Translations under genes and position numbers: made by a program
Shown: positions 25,101 through 35,859 of the stretch, in pieces
Numbering within the stretch: position 1 is the first letter of the stretch
Layout of the letters: each line of letters begins with the position of its first letter
Assembly: GCF_000150275.1 (NCBI RefSeq)
Contig: NW_002060947.1
Location: 2,469,740-2,533,739 of the forward strand
DNA: 64,000 nt
Source of the DNA: Trichoplax adhaerens
Taxonomy: Eukaryota; Placozoa; Uniplacotomia; Trichoplacea; Trichoplacidae
Reading direction: 5' to 3'
The notes under the pieces: model-generated
Databases searched by the model: none
What the model was told of the DNA's origin: nothing
Seen by the model: the letters and a program-made list of their open reading frames with translations, nothing else

Positions 25101-26667
25101 TAGCTGTTGCCTTACTTAATGTTAGCTTGTATTGACCCGTAGGTGGCGGTTTTCACCATTGCAGCAGCGATAACGGTGGTGGATTTTGTGCTTATGCTGA
25201 TATCACGATCTGCTTAAAGGTATACTATGGATGGATAACGCTACGTATTTATCTATAGTTTTAGAATTATTCCTAATCCTATTTCTAATTTACAACAACA
25301 TTTTATTTTTCCTATATGTACTCTAGATGCTATTTCAGCACGTAGATGGCGTAAGAAAAGCTGTAATAATAGACCTAGACGCTCATCAGGTTTACTCGAT
25401 GCCAAGATATTAATTCCCCTTAACATAGATTAACTATTACATGATAGAAATTAATTTACAGACCTATGACTGTATTTTATTGCAAATAATTTATTCATCT
25501 GAATGAACTATTTCATTTTACTTTCATTTTATGTTTGTTACTTTCAAAATTTAGGGTAATGGCCACGAAAGAGATTTCGCTTATAACTCTAACGTCTATA
25601 TATTGGATTTATATAACGCAGACATATATCCTCGTGATAAGGATGCAAGACGTGAGTAGTATTCATAGAGAAAATTGTTACGGAAATATTCATATTAAAT
25701 TTACTGAGATTTTTAGGTGGGATTAGTAAGGAGATTAAAATTAGAACAGGCGAAAAGGATGATAGATACTTAATGCTAATAAAACTGTAAGTAATTACAA
25801 TTTTACTTTTCTGATTCGATTGCGAAATCGTTACAGTGATTTAAGAATCAAATTTCTATTGAGTCATACACATACCTTTGAATCTTTTGTTTACAGAAAC
25901 TATCCAACTATTTTAGATGAATTCAAACCAGATATAGTGATATATAATGCTGGTAAGTTTTTGCTACAATTTCTGAAACCGCGTAAAGCTCAAATTTTCT
26001 TCACAAAGGCTCATACTTCAGCTAATTATTTGTGCAATGATTAATCTTCTCCATCGTTATTTCCATCCACTCAATAAGGTACTGATATCTTGGATGGAGA
26101 TCCTTTAGGGGGCTTATGTATATCTGCGCAGGTTAGATGATGTATCAGAGAATTTCTTAACGCTTCGTTATTGTAGCTCTTAAACATACAAACGATCTTG
26201 TAACGGTTAGGGCGTCATTAAGCGCGATGAAATCGTTTTTAAGGAAACGCGTTTCAGAAATATTCCGATTGTGATGCTAACTTCTGGTGGGTATCAGGTA
26301 TCGGACAAGAGATACTCCATTTATTTTATAAGAAACCCATTATTTAAACTGACTTACTAACTGACTTTTCCATGAATCTTTTTTAATTAACAAAATCCTT
26401 AGAAAAGTAATGCGAAGATAATTGCTGATTCTATAATGAATCTATATCAAAAAAAGCTGATAGGGAACGAGTATACAGCTACCTTTTCTTCAGGTAAGTC
26501 AGTTATGCGACCATCAAGTGTAATGATTTTACAAAAATTACATTGTAATCGACTATTTCATCACTATTTTAGATCAGAATCTAGAAAAACTGTCAGTAAA
26601 GGAATACACCTTGGAATCTCATAGTCAAGACACCAGATATAGTACATTTTCGGTTGAGGGAAAATAA
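22199..26667 (+). CDS. HDAC11: Histone deacetylase 11 (class IV HDAC), 14 exons
   Basis: Exons: 22199-22245, 23138-23253, 24241-24341, 24731-24847, 24946-24988, 25143-25219, 25327-25389, 25555-25651, 25717-25786, 25897-25952, 26079-26131, 26211-26297, 26403-26493 and 26573-26667. All junctions are phase-consistent and give 370 residues (human 347). Family landmarks are WPIVYSDRYDISFFG, GGGFHHCSSDNGGGFCAYAD with the catalytic His pair (about 146-147), DLDAHQGNGHERDF and NAGTDILDGDPLG with zinc-binding Asp residues, and TSGGYQ with the transition-state Tyr (about 308). The enzyme should be active, removing long-chain fatty-acyl or acetyl groups from lysine. Exon 1 (MIQYIIDEQRMQ) rests only on splice phase and position, so the first 15 residues are uncertain; the rest is secure. 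Confidence 0.95.
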
Positions 26668-28418
26668 CAGCGTTATTATTACGTACGAGTATAATACGTA
26701 TTAGCAATTTTTTGCCCCGTGTTGGCATTCTGTCTATGCAACCCGTATTTAAAGAAATGCTAAACTAAAGCGTATTTCTGGCTAACTGATATATCAGAGA
26801 CGACATGTGGCTTAAACTATATGCTATTACATTTGTTAAAATTGCTATAATATTTAAGTAAAAGCATTGAGGATGTGCCTGCATCAATGAATGACATTTA
26901 ATAGAGTAACTTTGTATACGCAGTTATTGATGAATTTTTGTACAGTTTAGCTATATATTAATGTAGCCTTTGATTTTTAGGTAGCTCTTTTAATATTGCA
27001 TGTGGTATGCTATATTCAAAATGTAATTATCATTGACAAATGGTTTGCAGTTATAGATGGTTATAAAATTTTAATCATTATACATACACTAGATTCTTTT
27101 AGCTGGCTGCTTAAAACGATTTATGTCAAGATTTCCGCTTATGTACCGTATCTTGTATAGTACTGTACTTTACACTGTACTGTACGGCCCTATTTTTACG
27201 CACCTACAGACTACAGTACTTGTAGACTGTACTGTACAGTACAATATACTGTATAAACGCAGCGAGTACAGTACTGTACAGTACATATATCTACTTGTAT
27301 TACGATCTGTTTATTAGTCTATGACTTGAACGCAAATCTAAAATTCTGTACTTTCATGGCACTGCCTGTAAAAACATGAATTAGAAGCTGAAAACTTGGG
27401 AAGCAATAATCCATATAGCCTCATGTTTTGATTAATTTAATATTGCAAAAATAGAAATCGAGAATCCGGCCTGCTATACTGTTCAGTACTGTACTTTGCT
27501 CATACACAGTGTCAAGTGTATTTTGCGCATTACGCGTTTTGTCCATTTTTCCGTAACTTGTCTGAGACTAGACCTGAGAAACTGCAAATTGCTCAAATCA
27601 TACAGTGTACTGTACCTGGCAAGGTTCAAATTTACTGTTTGATTTGCTGTGCCTATAAGCTATAACCTTTTGACTGTGGTTTCGGATATTACACCTGAAA
27701 TATGTTCACCACCGAAGATTCGCGGAAAACCCAGGCGTCATGAAAGGAATGTGCGGATTTCGCCTGAGTATCCCGTTGCGTACTAGTCGGATACATTGAA
27801 TACTTTTTTAACAGTTGGAATATTGGCAGTTCGGCACAGTAAATTAAAAAACATGACGATTTCTGAACGACCGACCCTACTGCACCGGAATATCAAAATT
27901 TAACATATCACAGCTCCGATGCTATACTGTAATTTGTAGGTGAGATAGCTGGCACATTCACAATTTTTTACTTGTGAAGATCTTACGGTACAACTAAGCC
28001 TAAATAAGTACATCATACTATTACTATACGTACAACCTACTGTACTTTATCAGATTTTCAATAACATTATTTCTAGGACTACTGAGAAAAAATGTTTCCT
28101 TCTCTCATTTCGAGTATTGTAGTCTCTAATCACTCGACATCGTATCGATAATTCGATACGAACGACCATACTTTCTTAATTTTTTTTAAGGCGCCAATTA
28201 ACAACACGAAAATAAAAATATATATTAATATTTTATTTACTTTATTTTGCAAAGAATTAGATATAATCCTATCCGCTAATACTTTACACTTTTAAAGTAT
28301 ACTCGTATATGAGTCAGTAAGAATTTTAATGAAAATTATACAGCAATCATAATCTTAAGGCACTAATTAAGAGTACGAAAATTAAAAATTCATGTTTAAT
28401 ATTTTATTCATTAAGAAA
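26668..28418. other. Gene-free stretch downstream of HDAC11
   Basis: AT-rich, no credible exons. It contains a pentamer array at 27150-27285 and scattered TACTGTAC cores (near 27480 and 27605). Confidence 0.5.
27150..27285. repeat. TACTG/CAGTA array downstream of HDAC11
   Basis: Short alternating TACTG and CAGTA runs with several GTAC-centred palindromes. Unlike the other arrays it is not near a known gene start, which may mean an unannotated transcript lies to its right. Confidence 0.85.
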
Positions 28419-29053
28419 TTATGATAAATAATTTGTTTTGCTAGGAACTTGAGATTTGCCTATATTCCAGTTCATGGCATAACGAAAACACCCAGAGTCA
28501 AGCACCAAAGCAACGTTACCGCTACCGAAAATAACATCTCTAAATTATAGTTAAAAATTTGAAAAGGAAATGAAATCGAGTAATATACAGTACATCTGAC
28601 AGGTGCAAGCATGTAAATTTAATTAAGTTACATCATCCTAATATATAATTTATACTAGCAACTATCTAGTAACATTAAAAGTCCTAAATTAGAATGAGAT
28701 TAAAGTCATTCCTTCCTTAAAAGAGAGCAATATCGGACAAAAGCATCAATTTAATCGATGTAATAAAACTCTATTTTGATACTATTATTGTAAAAAGCAT
28801 GAAAAAAATTTATACCACTAAATTACGCTCGCTAGCTGTGAACTGTTTATTCGCACTTACTCAAGTTGGTTGATTTTTGGATTGTGCCATTTTGTTATAC
28901 ACATTTGAAAATTTAATTCATATAAGCTTGGTAATTGCTGTTGCCACCGAGCACTAAAAGAAGCATAAAGTCTTTCGAAATATATCATTCTTACCTTGAA
29001 TATAGCCGAATGAAGACATTTCGATGTAAATTATTTATATGAAAAACATTCTT
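28419..29053 (-). CDS. Candidate minus-strand exons of an unrecognised gene
   Basis: Three exon-like blocks join in one open frame. 29053-28995 reads LHRNVFIRLYS; 28953-28861 reads RWQQQLPSLYELNFQMCI and KWHNPKINQLE with a strong GTAAGT donor; 28539-28419 reads DVIFGSGNVALVLDSGC and ends at a TAA. No family is recognised. The first intron would be only 41 nt, which is suspiciously short, and no start codon was found. In another frame the last block reads a hydrophobic stretch starting MLFSVAVTLLWCL. The correct frame and even coding status are uncertain. Confidence 0.25.
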
Positions 29054-29333
29054 CTTTTATCGAAACTTTATTTAAAATCAATGGTTGGTATTGCACAGTA
29101 GTATTTACTACTATACAACAATAATTTAGCTACGCCTTAACCTACTAACAATTATCAGCTACATAATGACAAAATAGTGCAATGTTACAGTGCGCTATTA
29201 ACGTAATAGTTAACATTACTATAAAATTGTAAGAAAAGATAGCTAACGAACCAAATATATGTACGCGTATACCAAATATTACTACGTAACATTAATTGCC
29301 ATTCTTCCTATTTATAACTACTATAACAACTGA

Positions 29334-30244
29334 TTAATTTTTATAGTGAGAGGTTTGTAATAACAATTTCAGATCGTTTAGCCCAGGATCAATATCCAGT
29401 AGTTCCGAAATATCATCTTCCGCTGCTATTTATCAACAAAACATAAAATTTTATTAATTAATTAATCAAGAAAACCTTTTAAGCCATCCTTGTGATCGAA
29501 GGATGGCACACCTGTTCTCTACGCTAGGTAAATAATTAAATTTGTGATATATTTAGCTATTACCCAAATATCATTCTGTAAGATAAATGTATACTACTGT
29601 ACAATACTGAATAATTTCTGAAATATATCATCTTTTGTTTATATCACGTAAGTTCTAAGTATATCCCGCTATTGTTTGTTAACATTTAATGATAACAGTC
29701 ATTTCAACGAATTCTTCCTTTTGATAATATCTCTTTATATTCAGAAATTTAACTTACAAATATTAAGTTCTTTTACATCATCTATTTATTTGCTCATTGT
29801 TCCGAATGATAAGTAAAAAACGGATCAAAATAGATTAAATTAAAATTTCACAAACCGTGTAATAGACATCATATACCAGAATGAAAGATATTTCTAAGTA
29901 TGTACTAGATGTGACGTACTATCTTCAAGAAATTAAAGCTACTGTACTAAAGCACCCTACAGCAGGTAGTTACATCCGTGAATTATCTACCTTAATATTA
30001 AAAATAAAATTTCAAATCAAATATCAAAAATAGCAATAGTTCTCTAAATTGCTATACATAGCTAATGATACAGACCCTATCATCATTGTATCTGAAGGCA
30101 TGAATATCCTTGAAATTCTTATATTTAATTTTACAATGTCAAACTTAATCGCTACCGAAATAATAAATTGAAAATCAACCCATTAAAACTTTAAGTATCG
30201 ATGAAAGTAGTTTTACTTACTAAAGACAGACCTTTCAATGACAT
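29334..30244 (-). CDS. Candidate small acidic protein, three short exons, unrecognised
   Basis: The block 29425-29334 reads AEDDISELLDIDPGLN then DLKLLLQTSHYKN and a stop; its composition is protein-like, acidic and helical. A 24-nt block (29781-29758) with a GTAAGT donor joins it in phase and adds DVKELNIS. An ATG block at 30244 (MSLK) can feed it only through a weaker GTCTGT donor at 30232, because the strong GTAAGT donor eight codons in is out of phase. The product would be about 42 residues. The last exon is the most believable part; the upstream structure may be wrong. Confidence 0.3.
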
Positions 30245-32532
30245 ATTAAATAAGAACATAATTAAGGCCATGGTTAAGACTTATTTAATCAATTCAAGTA
30301 TTACAATATGAATTATAATACATAAGTAAGACTCTAAAAATCGGTACTCTAAAATTCTATTGATAGCTGAAGCATAAATAAGGCTATTTTCATCTTATCT
30401 TAGAGCAACTAAATAGAATGAACTCATCCTCAGACGCATTATACTATCGATACTAAAGAACTCGTTTCTGTTGTGAACATTGATCTAATGAACAAATATA
30501 GTATCACTACTGCTAAACCGAACAACCTTATACGGTGGAGTATCTATGTGTAGGTCAAATCTTTATGGAAGACGTATATCTATGTACAGATAATTGTATA
30601 AATCACTTAATAGCCAGGGCAACCAGACATACACATATTACGGAGTGCATGTTAATAAGAACTGTATGGCATAGTAATATCCTACAATACAGTTTGGTAC
30701 CAAGATAGGCGGACATTATACAGTATATGATTATATATATTCCATTATCAAGTATTGTAACGGTTTTAAGTTAAGTCTTCATTCGAGCGCCTGTCCTGTT
30801 CCTTACTCTTATATATGCAACAATAACAACCGGTCTTTTATCCAGTGATATATATAATATATCAAACGTTATCATACCGTACTATCTATCCCTAACAACT
30901 TAATTCTGTATTCATGTCTATAGCGTACCAAGTCATCGGTAACAACATATCTAATACTATCCACCATAAGAGCATACATACAGTGACGTACACCGTCACA
31001 AGCATGAATCTATTAATATACTGTAAATATATAATAGAAAGATATCGTATTTAGAAAATTGATAAATTAGGGAAAAATTTTACACGAGTGAAACAGACGA
31101 TCCTAGAATAATGTAACTACATTCGCCTAAATACAATGCTGTACATGGTGGTATAAATATACCGATAGAATTTATGATAAAGGGCTTAGATTCGTGATGA
31201 GCTGAATTTTTCTGCTGTAAAAACAGAAATATTAGCAATAAATGATATCAATGGTGATATTTGCTTTAAATGTTGTAATTCAAACTCTAACAATATTTTT
31301 AAGATCTGAATTGTTATTTTTATTTTATATTTACAATAACTCCTCTCAGTACAGCATATCAGTGGGATTAATTTTCGCATAGGGCCCCTCACACTTTCGA
31401 ATTCATTTTCAACCACTTATTCATTCTACAACGAGGATGCCACCTTCAATTACTAATTCTGAAAAAGCATAGGTCTGTGTTTTTAATTAGTGACAGAAGT
31501 GGAAAGTATCTCTTTGACAAGAAAACAAAAGTAGTATCTACAGGGAATAGAACCTAAGACAATCGTCATATCATTTGTTTGCTCATTAAAAATAGTTCTC
31601 CTATGACTAGTCATAAGCTTGTCTAGACAATAATAAAACATTTAGGCTGGGAAAGGATTCTCCGCACTTACATTAATGTCTTCGTGTCATAAATTTGATG
31701 TTCTCCGGCTATCAGTTCCTTTTAGTGTACGGATGCTTATGAATGCGTAATTATAATTATTATCATAACCTTTTTTGTGTCGTCATTAGACTCATTACTC
31801 ATATTCTTATCTTCGAAATGTAATAGACTCGAATCATCCAAAAATCGATAAGATTATTCAATCCATGACTACAATATTTTACGATCTCAATCTTTAGCTA
31901 ATTACAACTTAACCTACATAACAAGCTGACAAACCTGTGCTAAGCTAATATCGAACTGAATAAATGATCGAAACAATAATGTTACGTAATCAATTATTAT
32001 GACCAGATGGTTACATCAGCATTTATCTTAAATTTTTTTTTGATTATTTAAATTCGCTGCATCTTTATTCTTCTATTTTTACGGCAATACGAGCCTATAT
32101 CACCTAAGTGTACTCCTGATTCTAGCACTTCCAAGTCATCTGTTCTAACAGGCATTTTTGATTATGTAACAATTCTTTGTCATGTATTTGTTATTAATGA
32201 AGTCAACAATAAAATTTGAGTCGCAGCCATTGTTATTACTTTATGAATATAAGATAAAAATCTTAATTTGCTATCAGGCAGTTTTAACTTAATTATCCTC
32301 TTTTCTTACTAATATGATTCACCTGTCCGTTGTCCTACATTTTAAAAATTTTATACTGTTAACATTTTCACTGAAATGGTTTATTAGCGTAAAGAATATT
32401 TATCTAGCGGGCAACCGATTGCAGTAAATTATAGAGAGAATTTTTATTTAAACCAGAATAAGTTAACCTTAATTCGTTCTATGATTGATTATCTTCTTCT
32501 GATCAGAAATTAACCTGTGGCGTACATCAATC
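30245..32532. other. Gene-free stretch upstream of the GPCR
   Basis: AT-rich DNA with no supported exons. The open frame at 31186-31416 (-) is Ile/Leu/Lys-biased, as expected of AT-rich noncoding DNA. No pentamer array precedes this gene. Confidence 0.45.
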
Positions 32533-33462
32533 ATGAGTAGTGCAGCTTTAATTACTCTGGGCTCCATGTCACTGGTTACCAATTCCTTTTTACTATCCTT
32601 CATTTGGTCTAAATCAGGTTTAAGGTCGCTCTCGACGGCTATTCTGCAAAGTATGCTTATCAATGGTATTTTATGGAGTATTTATGTAATAGTACGCTTT
32701 ACGGGACAATTTTCATCCTATTCTATTTATCTATGTATACTTTTACCGCGTCTGGGTCAAGGAATGTTCGTTAACCTAAATTTACACGCTTGTTTTATCA
32801 TGCTGGAACGTTACGTTTCGGTGGCGTTCCCGTTTCGATATGAGCGTTTAATCACCAAGACAAAGATTACTATCATTATTACAACTGTTTGGACATTATC
32901 CTCGATTATACCTATTACCGCCGTAGTGACCTTGAGTGAAAACAGTAACTCAATCAATAATTGTTCACTTAAATACGTGAATTCATTCGTTGTTGTCGAT
33001 ACAAATATTCATATTTGTTTGTTGGTTGTGGCCTGCTTCCTTCTAGTTATACTATTTTTAATTTACAGCAGAGTGATCTGTCTAGTTCGTACGCAAGAAA
33101 TCCGTTTGGTAAAAAGTTATACTTTAGAGGATACGGCACCAAATGATACTCGCTCTGTTCGCGTAAGACGCGAGCGAAAAGCGGTTATCCAAGCTATTGT
33201 AGTTTTCACATTCTATTTTACACTTCTGATGCCTTTCTTGTTATCATCTACTTTGGCATTTTATAATCTTACATCAACAGCACGATTACAAGCGGCATCT
33301 ACCACACGTTACTTAGCCTTTAGCTATCCTGCCATACAACCTTTTATCTATGCGTATTACACTGCCAATATTCGAAAAGCATTAATTAGTACCATATTTA
33401 AGAGAAAAACTGAATTCAATCAAATCAATACGATGAGATCCCCTAATATATCAACTCACTAG
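32533..33462 (+). CDS. Intronless class A (rhodopsin-like) GPCR
   Basis: A single exon of 309 residues; an in-frame stop at 32500 precedes the ATG. Seven hydrophobic segments are visible. TM1 carries Asn in LVTNSFLLSF; TM2 spans AILQSMLINGILW; TM3 ends in ERY-VSVAFPFRY (the DRY motif as ERY). TM4 lies near ITIIITTVWTLSSI and TM5 near LLVVACFLLVILFLIY. The long loop 3 is basic (RRERKAV). TM6 has FTFYFTLLMPF. TM7 has YPAIQPFIYAYY, the NPxxY motif changed to QPFIY. The N-terminus is only about 7 residues, so the ligand pocket is probably within the membrane bundle. Ligand and G-protein partner cannot be told. Expanded intronless GPCR families are common in early-branching animals, usually from retrocopies or tandem duplication. 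Confidence 0.9.
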   Translation: MSSAALITLGSMSLVTNSFLLSFIWSKSGLRSLSTAILQSMLINGILWSIYVIVRFTGQFSSYSIYLCILLPRLGQGMFVNLNLHACFIMLERYVSVAFPFRYERLITKTKITIIITTVWTLSSIIPITAVVTLSENSNSINNCSLKYVNSFVVVDTNIHICLLVVACFLLVILFLIYSRVICLVRTQEIRLVKSYTLEDTAPNDTRSVRVRRERKAVIQAIVVFTFYFTLLMPFLLSSTLAFYNLTSTARLQAASTTRYLAFSYPAIQPFIYAYYTANIRKALISTIFKRKTEFNQINTMRSPNISTH

Positions 33463-35859
33463 TGAGGTCATGGTTTTCGCTAATCAGAGTAAGCTGAACA
33501 ATAGATGAAAGTCATATAATTACGTGTTGCTATTTATAAAACTACAGCCAATTTAAGAAGAACATTTCTTATTCGTGAACTGAAGGAATGAATTGGTTTA
33601 TCGTCATACTGTCAAGAAAAACTTTTTAAGTATTTAAATTGATAACCGTACTGTTAGCTGCTGCTATACTGCTCTGTTAAACCTTAAAGTAACTGAAGTA
33701 TTATAAAGAAAATTAATACTTGCAATTTAAATGCGATCTAACTTACCAAGTATCGTAGCATTAATACATTTCAAAACCATATCTTATTATACAGTACTCA
33801 ATCAATGAGTCTATGACCTAATAATTGAGTCACATAAATGATTATTACCTTACAGTTGAGTATAGTAGCCAAGGTATAGAAATAAAATAAAATGAATATG
33901 TTCTCTATCGAAGATTTGTACACTCCGGCAATATTTAAATTATTCCAGAATATAAGTTTAGAACATATTTTAAAGCCAGTTATTTGCATAATCCTGTTTT
34001 AGCACAATTGATACAATAATTTAAACTCACTATAAATACGAAAATCTACCTTTTTACTGTACTTTGATCACTTAATCTTAAATAAATTATTTAAGATTTT
34101 CTCAAAATTCTGACAATAGTTGTATTCCTCAACTACCAAATGAATCGCTACAGTAAATTTATTAATCTTACGATAATATGATTCTCTTCTGAAACTATTA
34201 AAAACGATCTTCTCATTGAAAGCTTATAGAAAATTATTCTTCTTTTAAATATCTTGTTAAGCGACTAGATAGAACCTGAATGATGCTTTTTGATGTATTT
34301 CTTCAATTATATATTTGCAAGCTTCTTATGTAATGTTACAAAAATCGCTACAAAATCTATTATAGATGATGTATTCGTATATCTGAAACAGGGCATTAAT
34401 AAATGACCGGCAATGTCACATGTAAACAATTTCATTTTTAGTTATATAGCTACTTCTTGGTAATAGACGCAATGTGCGTTCATTAAAAGTTAATATTACA
34501 TGAGTAAGCAATCAAGGAAGTCTGAGAAATCAGTCTATCTGCCTTATAAATCTATCATCAAAGTTACCATTCGATCAATTTTGCTCGTAATTTCGTACTG
34601 CAGTTACAACACTCACATTAATGAACAAATTGTGAATCGAAAGAGAATAAGTGTAATAGAATTAAATTCTATATCGCTTTGTTCCTATTGACTTATAACT
34701 TGATAAAACGTCATTTACGTCAACAGAAAAAGAAGTCACAGATCTATTACTCGAATCTGAGAAAAGTACGCACAGTATATTGGTATACAATGCTGATTCG
34801 GTCGCATGAAGACATACAGTAGTTATATTTTTGATTATGACTTTTTCAGTCAAATTTGCTGTATATCTTTGCTGATCATTTAAGTAATCACGATCTCTTG
34901 CTGTAAGTATCTCGTAATCTAATTGCTCGAATTTCAAATAATGAAAATACGTTTGCTGCCAAAATATTGAATTAACGATGATAATTTATCGTGCGTGCTG
35001 AATTCGTAAGCAAAAGGCTAATATAAATACTCGAAAGGGCAGCATGCTAGTCAAAGAATTGATGTTCATCGAGCCTCTAGCAATATCTGAGCTACGTCCA
35101 CAACATACAATAGTTGTAGGTGCAACTGCATGACTACGCCTACATAGTGCCGGATATGACACAACACACGCACGAACACATTCGGTGATTTTTTTAATTT
35201 CCTTATATATCCACCTGTTGCTGGTCAGGCTTGCTTTTTTGGGAGAGTAATGAGTATAAATTTTTAAACTTCAAATAATGTTATCTATGAATAGTAGCGG
35301 CAGCAACAATTTGTACTACAGACCCAAGCAACAAGATAATTTGTTTGCTTTCATTACTTATCGAGAGTTACGGGTTTGAGTTCAGTTATAGAAAGCATTA
35401 TCAACTCTATTCACGTATCAAATAATTGCAATTTCTCTTCAAACATTCGAATTGAGAAACGATTACTATTAAATAAACTTATCTAATCAATTCGAAAAGG
35501 ATATCTACAGCACGATGTACACTATGTAGTAGTGTAAACGAATTTACTTAATTCGACATTAGCGCAACAGGGCAGTGCCTGTTCATACCTTTATAACAAG
35601 TCGAGTGAGAATGAGTCAATTCTATTGTAACCATTAGATACTTTATTAGGTGACAGCGTGTACATTATAGAAAGATTTGATTTTATACGTTTAGCTAAAC
35701 TGAGTACATGAACTTAGGCCATAGCTGCAAAAACTGTTAAGTCTAAAACGCTGCCTTTGTAACGATGTACTATCAGCCAAAGTCTGTAAATCTAATTCAC
35801 TAAGGTATCAATCATACTTGAAAGCAGCAATCTATACAAGAAATAACTAGCCAAACTAT
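33463..35859. other. Convergent spacer between GPCR and ATP6AP1
   Basis: 2.4 kb of AT-rich DNA with no supported gene. The 91-residue minus-strand frame at 34662-34937 has no recognisable feature and no splice context. Pentamer arrays are absent. Confidence 0.5.

Noticed and set aside
29483-29507. 9-bp stem-loop GCCATCCTT/AAGGATGGC
   Set aside because: Short enough to arise by chance in 64 kb and not associated with any supported feature.
31186-31416. 76-residue minus-strand frame
   Set aside because: Ile/Leu/Lys-biased, no motif, and no matching donor or acceptor giving a longer protein.
34662-34937. 91-residue minus-strand frame between GPCR and ATP6AP1
   Set aside because: No family resemblance, no splice partners and composition typical of AT-rich noncoding DNA; a real small gene cannot be excluded.
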